Shown in pieces: positions 13,001 to 24,400 of a stretch of 64,000 nt of DNA. The stretch's first letter is position 1. Each line of letters opens with the position of its first letter. Origin of the DNA: Pegea sp. RAD2-039 (lineage: Eukaryota; Chordata; Thaliacea; Salpida; Salpidae); assembly GCA_034620365.1 (NCBI GenBank), contig JAQGEQ010000058.1, positions 186,001 through 250,000 on the forward strand, given 5' to 3'. The position numbers were made by a program, and so were the translations under genes. The notes under the pieces were generated by a model that had not been told where the DNA came from, ran no database searches, and was given only the letters and a program-made list of their open reading frames with translations.

Positions 13001-16000
13001 TTTTTCACTAAAAGTAAAGTGTTTGAATTAAGCTACCGAAAAAAAATTGAATTGAATTATCAACTTTCAAATGTTATTGATAAATTTTTAACAAATTAAA
13101 TTTCAAAATCGAAAGTGTTCTGATAGAAAAGGAGATTGTGTTTACGTTTAAATTTCTCTTTAGTCATTCAATGTAAATTGATATTTTCAAAGATGTTAAG
13201 CTAAGAGCGGAAACTACGCTATATAGGAAATTACAAAACGTTTAAATTCAAAAATATGATTGTTGGCTTGCAATTTTCTCTTCAATTAAATTATTTTCAA
13301 GTATTTAAAAGTGTTTTTCACCCAAATTATCTTCAATGTATTCATTAAATATAACAAAAAGAAGCTCAGGGCACGATTATAAAGTTGAAAAGAAACATTA
13401 TGAATTAAAAGTTTTTAAATTTTGAATAAATTTTAAATTTTTATCACAAATTTTCAGCTCAACAAATCTGTAATAGTTTATTCACAGCTTTAAAACTACT
13501 TTAAGTAAAAAGCTATTTTAAATTATATTTGAGGTTCATTAATTTTAAACTTGATCAACTTTTTCAGATATTAATGAGTGTAAAACAAGTTATCCTTGTT
13601 CGGAACAAGCTGTTTGTATCAATGAAAAGGGATCTTATTCTTGTCAGTGTAATAAAGGATACACAGGAAATGGCTTCCAATGCAAAGGTGATTGAGAATG
13701 TTTTAATAACTTATTAAACACATCCTTAAAATACTAAATGTCTTGTTGGCTTCTTTCAATCATTTTCACCTTTTTATTAATTCTTTTAATATTGTACTTA
13801 AGATAGATTTGAACTTTTGTATAAGACAAAGCTTCAATCATATTAAGGGTTGCGACATGAACATTATATGAATTAATGACATTTTCTAGAAAACAATTTA
13901 ATCAAAAAACAAGTTGCATAAGCTCGTTAAAAGTTAATGATTTAGTTCAATTGTTAAGTAATACATCAAAAATAAGACAAGATAAAATTTTAAGAAGTTG
14001 AGTTAATTTACAAAATTAATGGACATAAAATATATTATTTATTTATATTATTTATTTAGATATTGATGAATGTAAGGAAGAGACTGATAGCTGTCACAAA
14101 AACGCTGATTGCATCAATATCCAGGGAAGTTATAAGTGCTCATGCACTTTTGGTTTTGCAGGAAATGGTTTTTCTTGTGAAGGTACGTCACGTCACCTTT
14201 TCCTCATAAAATGTTTTTATTCTATAAAATTAGAATCTGGTTTTCAATTTATAACTAAGTAGATAAACTAGTTAGATAAAATTATACTGTATATTTAACT
14301 TGATAATTATATTTTCTTTTAATATAAATGATGTAGAAAACTTGGAGAATAACTTAGCTTTCAAAGAATATAAACACAAAATAATTTAATCAAATAATTA
14401 TATGAGCAAAGTATTACAACACTATAATTAAATTCAACTTTAAGATTTCAATTAATTTATTTAGCTTAATTTAATGAAAATATATTAAACCATAATTTTT
14501 AAAATCTTATAAATAATTGTTATCAACTAAATTAAAGCTACAATTTCACGTCATTCTAGGCTACTTGAATAAACTGTCACTTTTACTTCGATCTTTCGGT
14601 CTATGAAAGGTTAACAGGACGCTCTTTTATGTGTATTGCTTAATAAACTGTTTGTTATTTCATATAACGCGACCAAATGCCTTTGCAAAACACAAACTGT
14701 AATTAGAATATGCCTAGTGAAGGTTTGGTATTTTTGCCAAAATTTTTCAACTAATAAAGTCCAAGTTCAATGGGAAGTTATTTGATCTTTAAATAATTTG
14801 GTCAAATATTAAGAAGATGAAAATAATTAGATAAAAATGTTTAAATAAACATTTCAAAAAAATACAATTTGGATATTTTTAAAACGTTTTAAAATAATTA
14901 GTGTTTATAAACAAAAGTTTTTAATAAATCTTTATTTTATTTTTAATTTTAGTATATAACTTTATAAAGATCTGTAAATAGCTACTTTGTTTAGTGAACT
15001 TTCAACATTAAATACTTTTCAAAATTCGTTTTAACTTCTTTCATTTTTATATTTGATTGTATTATGGTTTGAAACTTATTTTTCAAACTGTTTTGTAAAG
15101 ATGATATAAAAGAAATAAACAATGAATTGTTTTTGGTTTAGATATCAATGAATGTATCAGTAATAACCACACCTGCTCACCTTTAGCAAGTTGCATTAAT
15201 CACCATGGTAACCACAGTTGTGAATGCAAGAAAGGTTATACTGGAGATGGTTCTACGTGTCAGGGTAAATTAATTTGTAAATATGCTTGAAAATATTAAC
15301 TAGATAAATAAGCTAAATGCGGTAGGTTAATTTAACGTAAAATAACTTACTGATTTAAAGTGATTTAATTGAATTTTAACATTTTTATTATTAAATTAAT
15401 AACATTTTAAACATAAACATTATTTTAAAAAAGATTTATAAACCTCAATAATAACAAAATTTTGTTAAAATCGATACTTTATACTCAGAAATGTTTTGCT
15501 TATCGTTTATATCAATAGTAAACAACACTGTTGTAATATACATAAGAAATATGACTTAAGGAACTTACAACAAACATTAGTGACATATACAAAAACGTTA
15601 TTAGACCGCAAATTATGTTTAGAAATTAATTGTTTACATATTTCTTCAATTTAGATATAGATGAATGCCAAAATGGAAATGTCATCTGCCCAAATTTTGC
15701 ACATTGTATTAACAGCCAAGGCAGTTTTAGTTGTGAATGTAATGATGGCTACAAGTTTAAAGGAAAATCTTGTGTTGGTGGGTCTTATATAAATAGTCAT
15801 TCAGTTGTTTAGATTAAAGGTTTTTGTCAAATAAGCTTTGAATTTATATCTTATATAAAACAAAACATAAACAACTCTCCTTGCTTTAAAAACTTTTGAA
15901 AATGTTTTAATGAAATGCCGTTTATGAGATTTGAATAATTAATTAAAAAATGACTTTCATCTAATAAGTTTTTTTTCTGCTTTATGATTTCAAATAAATT

Positions 16001-19000
16001 TTTATGCAGATATTGACGAGTGTCAAGACAGTTTTGGTTCAGTTTGTCATAAAAAAGCAGTTTGTACAAACTTACCAGGATCTTTTCAATGTGACTGTCA
16101 AACCGGGTACGCTAAAAGCGGTATGAAGTGTTTAGGTGAGTGTTTTCAATTTCAACAAGAGTCCTAATCTATAAATTTCACTTTATAGCTTATAGTAGGC
16201 TTATTAATGGCAGTTTCAGTAAATTAAGTCTGGACTAAAAATAATACTTTGAAAATCTAAATAAAGTTTTTTGATCAATAAAATGATACATATAATATCC
16301 ATATAAAGTATTTATTCATTTTAATGACGTGAATTATCAAAACTTTATATCTGTAACAACAAATTTTGCAAAAATAGAAGTCAATATATATTTCCTATAA
16401 ACTTTAAGTTTTGTAAATCATCTAATTATAAAACTAAAACCAAATTTAGATTTTGGTGGGTATATCTACAAGTAAAGTTGAAATGTTTTTACTTAGATAT
16501 TGATGAATGTAAGATAGGAACTTATAACTGTCCTGAACGCACTAAATGCAGCAATACGGAAGGTAGCTACAAGTGCAAATGTAAAGATGGTTATTATGAA
16601 AATGGGTCAACTTGTGAAGGTGACTACGAAGAACTTGTTTATCTACATTCTCCTAACTACTAGCTTAGATTAGACTTCCGTCAAAACATGTTGATCAATA
16701 TACATTGAATTTATTTTCATTCATAAATTAATTTTGTTTTTTACAGCACATTGCGAACAGTTTGAATACAAAGGTTTCACATTCAATAAGGCTAATGAAA
16801 GCTCATTGTCAACATCTAATGAAAAATGTGAAAAAACAGGTAACTCAAATTCATTGATTGATTGAAAAATAGAAAAAAGCTGTTTAAGAATAATGATAGA
16901 GTTGTTTTCAACGATTTTGGTTTATAGGTAAAGCGAAAGCCCAAATTTTGTGTAAACTGAACAAGAAACCAAAAGATCATGAAGAACCTGCTACTTTTGA
17001 TACGGAAACCTTTCAAAAGTTTCAATGTCCTTCTAATGATCCTGAGGTAGAATCATTTTTGTTTCTTATTTAATTTGCTAAAACATTTGATTGTTGTCAA
17101 TAAAAATTAATAAAACTTTCATTAAACTTTATTTTTCTTAAACAAGAATACGAAAAAATATTTATAAGTAACACCTAATTACAGGTTATTAATGAGAAGA
17201 TGGTTGAAAATATCGTGAATAAAATCCCTTTTAGCAATGATAACCATTTTGACGAAACCTATGATGTAGTCGAACTCCTTAAGAAGGATCTTGTTAATGC
17301 AAATTTGAATCATTTAAAAGAAGTTGTGATTGACGTTAAAGATTTTTATGTCAAGGTAAAATAATTTCTTAGAATATATTTATTTTGAAGAAAAAGTTGT
17401 AATTTCAGATGAACTAAAATTTGAACTACTTTTAATTTGGCTTATAATTTTGTAATTTATATTTTTGTAAAACGTTTATAGCAGCTCTAAGAGTCAGTAA
17501 TAAGCTCATAAATAAATTAATCAATCATAAATTGTTCAAATGATTCAGGTCGTTGAACCTCCTCAAAATAAAACTGAATTTGTGATACATACGTCAAGAG
17601 AAAACAACAAAGGTGACATCGATGTTATAGATGTAAGAATACCATTGGAAGAACTTGATTTAAACCCTTCTGAAACTGCAGCTGTAGTAGTCCATAAAAA
17701 CAGTAATCGTTTCTTCAACTCTTCACTAGATTCAAGGGTTAGTTTAAGATGTTAGAGTCTACATTTATTTATTTTATTTTTCTGTTTTAGCTTGTTAGCG
17801 TGCTAGTGGGAAACCATGACAGTGACTTGAGGTTAACGAAACCAGTTTCGTTGAGTTACCAACCACGGTTTGAAAAATATACTGGCCGTAATGATTATGG
17901 TATACAGGTAAAGCTTTTATTTACTTGTATATCAAACTGAAATATTTGCAATTTTCTTCATCATATCTTTAAGATATATTTTAAACCAGAAAACTCACGT
18001 TTAAAATGACTTTAACCAATTTATTTTATTTTCTCCTTTACCAATTAACATGTTTCATTAAATAGACCAATATAGCAATAAAGCCATCGAAGCGGGCTCA
18101 TTAAAAATAAATATGTAGATTTCTCATTTTGTTGCTAAATATTACTCGTTTATTAGCTTATTATAATTTTAAAGGAATAAATTCAAGTTCAATACAGTAA
18201 ATGACGAAATATAGTTTTGCTGCCAAGTTAACTGTGTTTTAATTGGTTCTAACAAAAATAAATTGTTGTAGAAACAAATAGTTTGTTTTTCTTGGGATAA
18301 AATTTCATATGAATTCTCTTCTGATGACTGTTGTCTTGATGATACTGATCCTAAAAATCCTGTTTGTTTTTGCTACAAACTATCGAACTATGCATTAGTT
18401 TTGGTTAGTAAATTTTGCTGCTAGCAAAATAATTTTAAATACTTTATATAAAATATAATCCAGTAAATAAAATAGAAAATTTTATAATAAATTCTTTTAA
18501 AAAATATTTATATAAAAAAAAACAAATGTTAAACTTGAATTCAACTGAACTTCTTAACAACTTTATACAGACAAATAACAATGAACGAGTGAAACCTCTA
18601 TATTCAACACCAGTTTTAGCTAGTTGCATCCTTTCGATGGCTGGCTTCACGATTACCTTGTTGATTCTTTGTTGTAGTAAGTAAGTAATGCAAATTTTGG
18701 ATTATTGGAGGATTACTTTAATCATGAATTTATTTACAGAAAAAAAACTCATTTAACCGAATCATTTAAATGTATCAACTTTGCTTTAGTTACAACTCTA
18801 TTTTTCGCTGTTATACTGGTGATTGATATCACTGTTCAAACAGCTAAGTATTGCCACATCATAGCTATTATACAACATTTTCTTGGCTTATCAGCTTGGT
18901 TCTGGTTAGCATCTATAGCAAAAGGAATTTATGATAACAGTGAAAAAGTAAGTACATCAGCCAAAGTACTTTTTACTTTTACAAAAAGATATTTTTAGGA

Positions 19001-19941
19001 AAATGAACTTTGGGAAAAAAGAGGATCTATTATACTTACAACTATCCTAAACTACGGTGCTGCTGCAATTGTAGTTGCAGCAACAGCGGGAATTACGTTG
19101 GGTTATTTTGACAAAGTTTCAGCCCCACACTCCTCGACTTTGAGATGTAAGCATTACTTGAATTAATCTTAAGATGTTTAATTTGAAACTAACTCAGGTA
19201 ACGCCAGTGCAGCTCCAAGTTATTATTTTTCACATGCAACATGTTGGTTACATGAGTATGCCTTCCTTGGTGGGTTCTTATTTTTTGCCGGTGTTATCAG
19301 CATCTTTGTAATTGCAATCTCATTAGTTTTGTTTCGAATTTCAAGCAATAACAGCCATAAAAAAGTGAGTAGAAAACTGCAATTTTAAGAACATATTTTT
19401 TCAAAAACCTCTTTAGATTGCTAATGCAAATAAGAGACATTTGCTGGTATTTGCGATATTTACTCTGATTCATTCAATCAGTTGGGCATCTATGATAGCT
19501 AGTTGGGAAGCTATGAACAGTTACTATGAAATTTGTATGTGGGTATTTGTTGGATTTAACTCACTACAAGTAAGTCTTTACATATCAAGCAATATCCTAT
19601 TCATTAGAAATTAAGTAAGGTTATTATGTCTATTGCTTAATAATATAGCAGGTCTAAAATAAACTTTAAGGGGTAATGTGAATGCTTATTTGAGTTTAGA
19701 GTAATAGAAACTTGTGTAATTTATAACAAATAATTATTCAAACTTGAAAAATCTCTAAATATGACTGTATCAAAAGGTTAATTGTCTCAATCGGTTTTAA
19801 CAGGGTTTTTTCTTCCTGTATGTAAGCTGTTTTGAAAAAGTAAGCAGAAGGAAAATTATTTTTAATATCAAGTCTAAAAAAGAAAATGGATCTTTTTTTG
19901 AAGCTGGAAGAGAAAATTATAATTACACCTCTAAAGTGTAA
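7039..19941 (+). CDS. Adhesion GPCR with CUB and 25 EGF domains
   Basis: Predicted cell-surface receptor of the adhesion (B2) GPCR class, 1752 aa in 40 exons. Domain order: signal peptide (residues 1-19, hydrophobic [14 protein letters not shown]), CUB (20-147), 25 calcium-binding EGF modules each on its own phase-1 exon (148-1171), a short Cys-containing linker, GAIN-like region, GPS (1402-1445), 7TM (1446 onward), short Ser/Asn-rich cytoplasmic tail. Non-EGF exons: 7039-7096, 7563-7771, 7827-8001, 16747-16839, 16928-17046, 17185-17355, 17549-17737, 17791-17907, 18272-18403, 18571-18680, 18740-18947, 18999-19146, 19198-19364, 19417-19569, 19804-19941. All phases agree and the total is an exact multiple of three. 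The start is the first ATG before a signal peptide. The layout resembles vertebrate EGF-TM7 receptors (ADGRE/ADGRL4), but the CUB domain and EGF number differ, so orthology is not claimed. Five EGF exons are recently duplicated and the GPS lacks its usual His. Confidence 0.9.
7563..8001 (+). other. CUB domain exons of the GPCR
   Basis: Two exons (7563-7771 and 7827-8001) encode a CUB fold: an I-I-S-P-G-Y-G turn, the [13 protein letters not shown] core (family F-x-L-E-x-x-x-D-Y-L), and a closing S-D-x-A-D-S-G-L-G-L motif matching the S-D-x-S-x-x-G-F end of CUB domains. CUB domains are extracellular protein-binding modules, often calcium-dependent. The first acceptor was chosen at 7561-7562 because it keeps phase with the signal-peptide exon. 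The usual second Cys pair is not obvious. Confidence 0.85.
8144..16619 (+). other. Array of 25 calcium-binding EGF exons
   Basis: Each exon is 114-132 nt, phase 1-1, and begins (A/G)AT-AT(T/C)-(A/G)A(T/C)-GA(A/G)-TG(T/C), giving D-I-D/N-E-C, the calcium-binding EGF signature. Each holds six Cys and ends in a C-x-G type junction. Exons: 8144-8269, 8334-8465, 8519-8641, 8696-8818, 8906-9028, 9093-9215, 9382-9507, 9928-10041, 10138-10260, 10381-10506, 10588-10707, 10761-10883, 11138-11251, 11348-11470, 11591-11716, 11801-11920, 11974-12096, 12512-12634, 12701-12823, 13568-13687, 14060-14182, 15142-15264, 15655-15777, 16010-16135, 16497-16619. Because every module is symmetrical in phase, exons can be skipped or duplicated without breaking the frame. 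Such arrays form stiff calcium-stabilised rods. Confidence 0.92.
9688..12107 (+). repeat. Tandem duplication of 1210 bp, five EGF exons
   Basis: Two direct copies, 9688-10897 and 10898-12107, with a constant offset of 1210 bp. Each holds five EGF exons with their introns. Both exons and introns match with only scattered substitutions, so the event is recent (or an assembly artefact). Differences include S-K-P/S-D-P at the start of the first module and Y-K-G/H-M-G in the second. The duplication keeps the reading frame and raises the EGF count from 20 to 25. Confidence 0.93.
18272..18403 (+). other. GPS motif exon with altered cleavage site
   Basis: This exon encodes the GPCR proteolysis site at the end of the GAIN domain. 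The conserved pattern C-x2-W ... C ... C-x-C-N-H-L-T/S is visible as C1406, W1409, C1421/C1422, C1433-F-C1435-Y-K1437-L1438-S1439. The His that activates the scissile Leu-Thr/Ser bond is Lys here (codon 18377-18379, AAA). In studied adhesion GPCRs loss of this His abolishes self-cleavage, so this receptor is probably uncleaved. The tethered-agonist segment would directly follow at S1439. Confidence 0.85.
18571..19941 (+). other. 7TM exons of the adhesion GPCR
   Basis: Six exons encode the seven-helix domain. Helix 1 lies in 18571-18680 and helices 2-3 in 18740-18947 (with the class B C-H-I-I-A ... [10 protein letters not shown] stretch). Helix 4 lies in 18999-19146, helix 5 in 19198-19364 (C-W-L motif in extracellular loop 2), and helices 6-7 in 19417-19569. 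The last exon, 19804-19941, starts with the G-F-F-F-L-Y end of helix 7. The Cys of helix 3 and the C-W of loop 2 form the conserved disulfide. The cytoplasmic tail is short, about 35 residues. Confidence 0.88.
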
Positions 19942-22900
19942 AAATACCGAATTTCATTCATACAGTTTTCACCTTTTTTTTAAAAAATCACCTGATTGTT
20001 AGCGATAAAAATATACAAGCGAAAATAGAAATGAGATTTTATTCATAAAATAAATGATTAAAATAAATCTTTTTGATCCAAGTTATCCTTTCAGTGATAA
20101 TTCGTTGTTCTTAACATTTCAAATAGTGTAAACATTTATCATAAGGTTTCTAAGTTTATGCTTCTTGAGAAACTTTCATTTTGTATCTTGATTTTCTTCT
20201 TGTTTTTTTCTTTCTTATGTTTCATTTTCTTTAATGTATATTTATTTTAAACCATCTTGGTGGAATAACTTTCAGCATACACGAAATTCTGTATTTGAAC
20301 CACTTATTGTTGTTCACACTTATGTATATACTTTTCTATTTTTATGTATCTTTTCAATTGTAAAATTTCAACCTTTTTTGTAAAATTGTTTTTATATTTT
20401 TCTTAAAAATCAACCTAAGCAGTGAAAGTATAAAAACAATAAAAAAATTAGTCTTGTTGCTCATGAAATATTTTCCAGCTCTGAAAGTAACTGAATAATG
20501 ATTTGTTTGTTCTATAGCCAAGTACTGCCAAACCCAAAATTTTCAAAGTTCTTATCTAGCAAAAATATATATTTTGTTATAAAAAGAAAACTCAACTATT
20601 GTTTTGATAATGTTTACATAATATTTAGATTTTTAAAAACTGTTTATAGATTTTTAAAATTGTTTCAGTAATGTCAAATTATCTTCTACAAAAAAACTAT
20701 TTATTTTTCAAGCCTAAAATATTAATGAATTGAAACAGTTAAAGATCACTCACATAGAAATTGTTTATCAGTATTTATGTTAATTTGTTTACGGATAAAA
20801 TAAAATAATACATTCAAATTTACTAACGATGCAACTTACAGTGCAGCAAAATAAGTTATATTCATTCAAATGCTTTAGTCTTTTAGGACAGCTCTCAAAA
20901 CTACAAATGTTTTAACTTTGAATATTTTTAAATTATCCTTTAATAGAGATTTGAAAGAGACTTAAAATACATTTTTGTTGATTAATAGAGTATAAAATAG
21001 TATTTATAGATTTTAAACTTTTGAAATAATATCAAAAATATACTTTTCTTTTTTGAGATTTTATATATAACTGAATTCTGGCTATAGTTTAATTTAAAGT
21101 ACTTTCAATTTTTCAAATATTTAAAAATATTTACGAAAATTGCAATCATTTTAAACACATTTTTAAGCAAAATCGTTAATTCATTGAATAATTGATACGT
21201 TTTCGGTTAAAATTTGATAAGAAGTTAAATCTGATAAAACTTTTTGTACTAAATATGAATCAGAGTTAGAGTTGCTTGTTGCTACATATCTTCAATAAAA
21301 CAGAAAAATAACTAAAAACCTAAAAGTAAAAAATCAATATTTATATAAAATAATAAAGCTGTTAGACTGAAATCATTTAAAGATTAAAAGAAACAATTTA
21401 TATGAAATTTAACTTCTAGTACTAAGTATAATGATTTTATCTTTAGCTATAAGCACTTAGATGAAGATTACTTATGAATCTTTTTTCAAATAATTGGTAG
21501 TTGTCTTAAGAAAAGAGTTTGGTTTAAATTAGAGAGTTTTAGAAATGAATACAAGTTTGAATTTACAAGTAATACAGTGGTTTTTAAGACTTGATAATTT
21601 GAGTAAAGTTGTTAAAATACTAAACTACAATCAGCATAAATTAGTATAAATTTTTGAAGTGTTTTAATTTCAGTATTTCTATTTCGCTATTAATAATATA
21701 TAGTTGATTTTACAATATGAAAACAATTGTTACATTAGTAAATTAGTTATAGTTAATTAAACAAGTGCAGGCTGAAAAATATATCCCAAGATTTCCATTT
21801 AGTGTTACACAACAAAGCAAAATAACAGTTTTTGACAGAATACAAGCGAATATATTCAATTAGGAAAAGAGTTTTGATCATTTCTTTAGACAAAACTGAA
21901 TCAGAAAATTAAATTAAAAGTGACGAGCAAAGTAAGTAAGTCATCATATAAGTCAACTACAAACGTATATATAACTTAATTTTTGTAGTTTACTTATAAT
22001 GGAATTGAATAAAAGATTTTAAATACGTCTATATAATTGAGGTTTTCAAGTAATGAAATAACAATGATAGACAGTGTATGTAAAAAAGATCGGCTGCTTA
22101 TTAGTTAGTCACGCATTTCCTTTAACTGTCTTCTCATTGTCCTAACATGTTTAAAGAAAATATTTAATCAAATTTTCATTTTCTACTTGGTTTACTTTAG
22201 TAGGTTTGTAACTATTGAAAATTACCAAAAAATTAAAAGTTTTAAAGCCTTATCTTTAGAGAATTCATTTATATCTTTAGTCATAATAGTAATCATATAT
22301 ACTTGCAAAATACTTCTTGTAATTTTAAGAAAATTTATTTTTATTGCTTTTATGTACAGAATTAAAATGTAACATTTTTGTTTCTGAAGTGAAAATTTCT
22401 TTCAACCACATTTTAAATAACTAATGTTAAGAAGTAGCTATCAATGCAGGTATAATGTTGGTTCAACTCTTTAGCACCCTCTATTAACAACAAGTTTATC
22501 GTTAGGATAACTATTTGACTTTATTGTTGACTAAATAGTTTCGATTTGACACAATAATAAATCGATTCAACTCAATAAAACAGTTGTTGTACCTTATTTT
22601 ATATTTGGTATTCTTTTTCTTATAGATAATCTTCTGTTTTAAGTCAAATATGTTTTAGGACTATTCTTTTCCCTAATCTATTTCGACTACAATATAATAG
22701 AGTCATTTTGTTAGAAATTGTTTCTATCGAACTGATTTGAGCATCAAAGGAAAGTTTATTAAATTTCTTTGGCTTTAAGGCTGATCAATTTTAAGCAATA
22801 AGTTTAATTCTGCAGCTTGAAACTAACTTATTATAGTTTTGCAAGCACAGCAGCTTCAATTTTAAATTGAATATATTAAAAAAGTGAAAACACTTCAATT

Positions 22901-24400
22901 TTTTGCTTCGTTCAGCAAAGTTCTTAAAAGTATCGATTCATTTTCAGAAAACTTGCTTAGTTTGTATTAACAACTGCTTATTTCGCTTACACTTAGGAGG
23001 GTTTTGACCTTCATCTGCAAATCTTTCCAAAAGATTTTATGATTGATTTTCATTTGATTAATTATTTAAGTCTGTTCACTCATAAATTATTAGATTGAAC
23101 AAACTACTAACCGTTGTATTGTATACATGTCATATCCTAACACTATACTGTATTTCAATAATAAGATAAACTTAATAACAAGCCTCAAACTTTTTAATGA
23201 AGACAGATAAAATTCAATAATTAATGAAATCAGAATTTTAATCTTCAAATTCCACAGCATTTGAATTCAAAAAGAAATTACCTTAATGTATTCAAGAAAG
23301 CAGTGTGTAAGCCTAAAGCTGGATAAATCCTGTAAAATACTTACATAGTATGAACATTTATGTTATTTTATGGATTAATATTAGTCAGTTATAGATCGAA
23401 AACTAACATTTCTCAAACAAGTCATTTTTTAAACTGAGCTACTTAATTTTAAAACTTAAAAGTTTAAGAATAATTATTAGTATTATCTCTGAATAATTGT
23501 TTGTTTACAGCTCACTTAACCTTGAAAACCATGAAAAATTTTCAGTTGTAAAGTTGTTTTCCATTTTGTGCTACTGCCTAACAAGTGTTAAACTAATTCA
23601 AAGTCAAAACCTTATAAATTACATTTCTTTAAAATTTACAAAATCTTTCCTATTTCATTTAAACTTTCTTAGATCGCGTTATCAGTATTATTTGATTTTA
23701 TTCCAAAGTAAAGATAAAAAAACCTTAAAGAACTTAAAAGTAGGGATAATAAATAATCTAAGTTTTACATTTAAGTCTCTTCTTTTTTAATCCGAAGAAT
23801 TGTCAACACAAATTAATAATAAAAAAATTTAAACCACAACAAACTCTATATCTTTATCTAAGAATTGATGAAATATTATTTTCAAGTTCCACGATTGGAA
23901 ATTCTAACTGTAAAATAAAAGCTACAAAGTCATGAGCAATAAAAATCATAAAAATATTTTTTTCCTAAATTATATCTGAAAAAATCGGATTATGATAATA
24001 TATAATTACTATTATAATTAAAAACTGTTGCTTTTAAATACATAAAAAATAATTTAAAAAATTTTGTTTGTTACAACGAATTGTTTTCTTTGGTAAGTTG
24101 CAAAGTTATTTTTCTGTATTTTATTAATTATTCAAGCTTATCTAAGCAATAATTTTTCGTTTTAATGTTGTTTTCCAAACTTAGTGAAAGTCAAATTAGT
24201 ACGATGGAAACGTCACCAGGTTAAGTCTAGTACTTATTGTCATGGACGCTACTCGACTAAAAAAAGTTTTTATGTTGTTTAAAATTAATTTATTTAATGA
24301 TAATTTTTAACTTGATTTTTTTTTAAATTGATCTATAATATATGTTAATTTTTTATATATTTATTTTATATAATTTTTATTCATTTTTGACAGTTTGAAA
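19942..24400. other. AT-rich spacer between GPCR and QSOX genes
   Basis: No coding sequence recognised on either strand. Open frames at 22187-22372 and 23497-23790 have no domain resemblance and no splice context. The first few hundred bases must contain the 3' UTR of the GPCR gene. An AATAAA lies near 20440, but polyadenylation signals cannot be told from background here. Confidence 0.5.
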
